From Diogma glabrata (taxonomy: Eukaryota > Arthropoda > Insecta > Diptera > Cylindrotomidae): a stretch of 64,000 bases of DNA. Under the pieces are notes generated by a model. The model searched no databases, had not been told where the DNA came from, and worked only from the letters and a program-made list of their open reading frames with translations. Positions 60,831-64,000 of the stretch are shown here, piece by piece. Numbering within the stretch: the stretch's first letter is position 1; the number at the start of each line of letters is the position of its first letter. The stretch covers positions 185,787,487-185,851,486 of the forward strand of contig OY856188.1 of the NCBI GenBank assembly GCA_963693315.1, in the 5' to 3' direction. Position numbers and translations under genes: made by a program.

Positions 60831-62630
60831 AGTATGCGTCAAATCCGGTAGTTCTCATTTTTTGCAGACCTGTTAAGAATGTTGGCCTAATGAATAATCC
60901 AAGTTTGTGACCTCGAGCGCCGAATCCAACTTTGTCAAAAATCGAAAAAACCGCGAAAAAATCGTTATTTTTTCAAGTTTTGGCGATCATAACCCTAAAA
61001 GACTAGTTTTTGAAAATACTTTCTTAAAACGTTTTTAAAGTAGACTAAATTTGTTAAAATATGATACTAAAATTGTATCTGTAGACTCAATAAATTCCGA
61101 GATAAAGCCTTTCAAAGTTTATCATTTTTTTCGAACTTCGCCATTTTTTGCAATATTTTAGACGTCACTCGAACAACTCTAGCGGGATGAAGTTCCAATT
61201 ACCTCCGACGGAGTGTGCTAGTATTGTTCTTGTGAAACCACGAATACCATCCACCTGTAGCACGTTTTTAAACTTCCCTCATTTTTTTTTTTCAATTCAG
61301 TTGTTGACTGGCCTGCTGCCCATAACGTAAGTGCTGTTTGAACTCAAAATCTACAGAATGTCTGATCCCAGTCCTAGCGTTGGCTTTTGTTTTATATTTA
61401 AGGAGACTTTAAGTGAAGGTCAAGTGCCCCTAGTGAAGGAAAGAGGTGTAAAAACCCATCTTGCCTCGAGTATTTCCCTTAAGAACATAGAAAATTGAAG
61501 GGTGTAAATGAGATATATGTGCACAGTGCTTGTCAGATAAAATAAAACAATCCGAAGTTGATCAAAGCAGCTGACGAGATAGCAGCAGCAGGAAAGCGAG
61601 TCATAATTGCTCTATACGGAGGCAACCTCAACACCCATAACCTTGACGAGCTGCGGTACCAACTATTCGCCAGGGCTGTGACGAAAACCAGCTTCAATCT
61701 AGCAAGGTTACTTCTTACACAAAACTCTGCTCGATTTCACTCCTTGCGGACATACCATCAGGTACAAATTTGTCCTTGCATCAGTATAAATACTCATTAC
61801 ATATCATTCATCATTTTCTATTCTCATGTACAATACTCTTACAGGTACAGGCGTACCCTCACTCCTGAAGGTAAATATCCACGCCACAAGGCCTCAACCC
61901 CAAAATGATGACCAGAGATGCAGCCCCACAACACCTCTTGCGGACGATTTCTTGCGGCTGCACGAAGGGTTGTGGAAACGCGTGCAGCTGCAGGACGGCA
62001 GGATTAAAATGCTAATCAGTCTGCAGCCACTACAGTGGGGCCTCTTGTGGCAATATACCTGATGTTGCAGTAGTAGATATACCAGAAGGCCGACGATCTG
62101 TCCGATGTCGAAATGGAGGTTGACTTGTGGGCAAAAGACGTCGACGACTCATTACCATCCCCTGATGGGGACATACCATCCCAATACGTCGATCCAGATA
62201 CAGACGAACCTCAACCGTGACCTACCAAGAGGGCTAAATTAATTTAATTTTTTGATTTTGAATATTAGTCAATTTCCTAACAAATAAACCTATTAACTTT
62301 TGTTGTACTTATGTTTTTTACTTCATTATTCGTAGCTTAGCTTAAACATCATCGTTCACACTTCTGATTTTCTCTTTTAACATCCCATCATAAAAGTACA
62401 GGGCTTCGATAGCATAATCAGGGTCAAAATTCATTCAGAACGACAGAATTGCAAAAAATTGCGAAGTTCGAAAAACAGGATAAACTTTAAAAAGCTTAAT
62501 CACAAAATTTGAAAAAATAACGATTTTTTCGCGGTTTTTTTCGATTTTTGACAAAGTTGCGTTCGGCGCTCGAGGTCACAAGCTTGGATTGAACTCTAAA
62601 AAATCAGAACTACCGGATTTGATGCATGCT
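60831..62630 (+). mobile_element. 1.8-kb TIR element encoding a cysteine-rich protein
   Basis: Terminal inverted repeats of about 150 bp: both ends read AGYATGCRTCAAATCCGGT inward, then share TGACCTCGAGCGCCGAA and AAAACCGCGAAAAAATCGTT. The interior is distinctly GC-richer than the surroundings and contains the broken Cys-rich gene. No clear target duplication. Superfamily not assigned. Confidence 0.75.
61556..62247 (+). pseudogene. Cysteine-rich (CXC-like) mobile-element protein, broken
   Basis: The first part reads 'ADEIAAAGKRVIIALYGGN', then 'ELRYQLFARAVTKTSF' and 'HSLRTYHQ', where a GT...CTTACAG intron of about 80 bp (61760-61841) could follow. After frame changes, 'APQHLLRTISCGCTKGCGN' leads into 'ACSCRTAGLKC', a TAA at 62013-62015, then 'SVCSHYSGASCGN'. 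The Cys spacing (CGC-x3-CG-x3-CSC-x5-KC) matches a family of Cys-rich proteins repeated in many insect genomes. The C-terminus is acidic ('LSDVEMEVDLWAKDVDDS') and closes with a basic 'TKRAKLI' after a TGA. At least two stops and frame changes: a pseudogene. An upstream 'FQLPPTECAS' at 61190 may be a displaced piece of the same gene. Confidence 0.65.
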
Positions 62631-63240
62631 GTGATGTATAAAGCTATTAAGCGATTCAGATATATTAACTGATTTTAGGTTGTGCAAAATATAAAATGCC
62701 AACAAACCCCTTGTTGTACCAATATTTAATCAAAAAACGTAATAATTATGGGAAATGTTTTTACGTTCCATTTATTAGACGCGCCAATGCTTATTGAAAA
62801 ATATAAAGATTTGTTAATATTATCCAATAGAATAGGAGTTGTAACCTGGACCTAAAACTTTAGAAATAATTTTTTCTTACCACAGCTACCGCTAGCTAAT
62901 GGTTGAATTCAACGTAATGGTTTAATATTTAAATAATGAAGAAAATAATTTTCCTGAACAATTGGTAGCCACAAAAGACTGGGAATACATTACAAAATGA
63001 TACGCTAATCCCGTCACAGCTACAAAGATATTTATTTGGCCAATGATACTATTTGCTGGTATATAAATGATGTTTTTTTTAGACAAACTTGCTTTCAAAT
63101 TTCTAATATGTCGTTGAGAGTTGAGACTTAGTATGTTTACGTCATTTTTAGTTATGTCATTTTATGTTGGGCCAGTTAAGAGTAAATCAAAATTCTTGCT
63201 ACAATTTTTATTGCTACGATTTTTACTTTACATGCCGCTT
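62631..63240. other. No recognised gene
   Basis: AT-rich sequence without a supportable frame. Confidence 0.5.
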
Positions 63241-63530
63241 CGATAGTATGTGCTTCTTAGCTGTTGAATATGCAGCACTTTCTTCATCAATATCGGATTC
63301 GTATACACCAAGAGCGTCACCTTCACTAAATAGCTTCTTGACAATTTTCATTATCATCATTCTCTGCTACTACATCTTCTACAATTTCAAAATCCTCCAA
63401 CTGTTGATTTCTTGCTTTGTTTCGGTTAGTAGTAAAATAATTTCTGATGTCCATTTCTTCCCCATAGGCATTACAAAAAACGTCATTTAGTAAAATATAA
63501 GATTTACTTTGTTTCTTTTTTTCAATTTCA
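63241..63530 (-). pseudogene. Possible decayed coding fragment
   Basis: The minus strand has protein-like runs in two frames: 'NAYGEEMDIRNYFTTNRNK', 'VEDVVAENDDNENCQEAI', then after a stop 'EGDALGVYESDIDEESAAY' and 'TAKKHILSK'. It is acidic and low in hydrophobics. It could be a transposase terminus; I cannot name it. Confidence 0.25.
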
Positions 63531-63605
63531 ATAAAACTAATTAATTAATAATAAGCCAAACAAAATTAAAGCGACATACTACAAAATACATCGGATGTCG
63601 AATTA

Positions 63606-63872
<267 letters not shown>

Positions 63873-64000
63873 AATAATACTTTGCTCACAGAATTATAGC
63901 TGAGTTGTCGTTGAGCGTTTTTCATATAAAAATGTAGTTTGTATTTGAACTTTGTAGTTTATCGTTTATTTTGAAACACAACCATCAGAAAATTATTTAA

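Noticed and set aside
61148..61330. 60-codon frame with LPPTE
   Set aside because: The ten residues may be a displaced piece of the Cys-rich gene, but the rest of the frame is not protein-like.

Overview
The window is AT-rich, repeat-dominated nuclear DNA of an insect, most likely a fly. The clearest lineage signals are a nuclear copy of mitochondrial ND5 that reads correctly only with the invertebrate mitochondrial code and looks dipteran, and the transposon mix (Tigger/pogo, hAT, Helitron, Penelope-like and Jockey/CR1-type elements). There is no operon-style gene content. Apparently intact genes are few and small; most protein similarity lies in broken mobile elements.

Layout. (1) 1-10588 and 33833-46304 are two highly similar direct copies of one segment (offset 33832), each with a decayed Penelope-like element, a foldback MITE and a Helitron end. 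The second copy carries 2075 bp absent from the first, holding a non-LTR retrotransposon tail, a frameshifted secreted-protein gene and a TATCGATA cluster. A 200-N gap lies between the copies, so allelic mis-assembly is possible. (2) 11753-15417 is bounded by inverted repeats of about 150 bp. It holds the ND5 NUMT and a tandem array of exactly 453-bp units. (3) 15822-30817 is a palindrome with arms of about 5.83 kb, bounded by (TA)n tracts, around a 2.2-kb spacer. Each arm carries the same 120-residue two-exon gene. The spacer carries a PPP1R15/GADD34-type domain and two broken unknown genes. The left arm alone gained a perfect 60-bp hairpin element, and the right arm alone gained a hAT element with an 8-bp target duplication. 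(4) 31-33.5 kb is a Helitron remnant and a foldback MITE. (5) 46.3-64 kb holds a nearly complete Tigger, a CR1/Jockey-type retrotransposon, other decayed elements, an intact small secreted-protein gene at 56.3-56.6 kb, a 135-bp minisatellite and a TIR element with a cysteine-rich protein.

The most striking observation is that each 453-bp unit at 13.7-15.25 kb contains a type III hammerhead ribozyme motif. All conserved core positions are present in three of the four copies. Transcripts of the array would be predicted to self-cleave into 453-nt monomers, like the hammerhead satellites and retrozymes known from other animals. The extremely short palindromic stem I suggests action as a dimeric hammerhead. 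A perfect 136-bp foldback at the array edge is centred on the first cleavage site.
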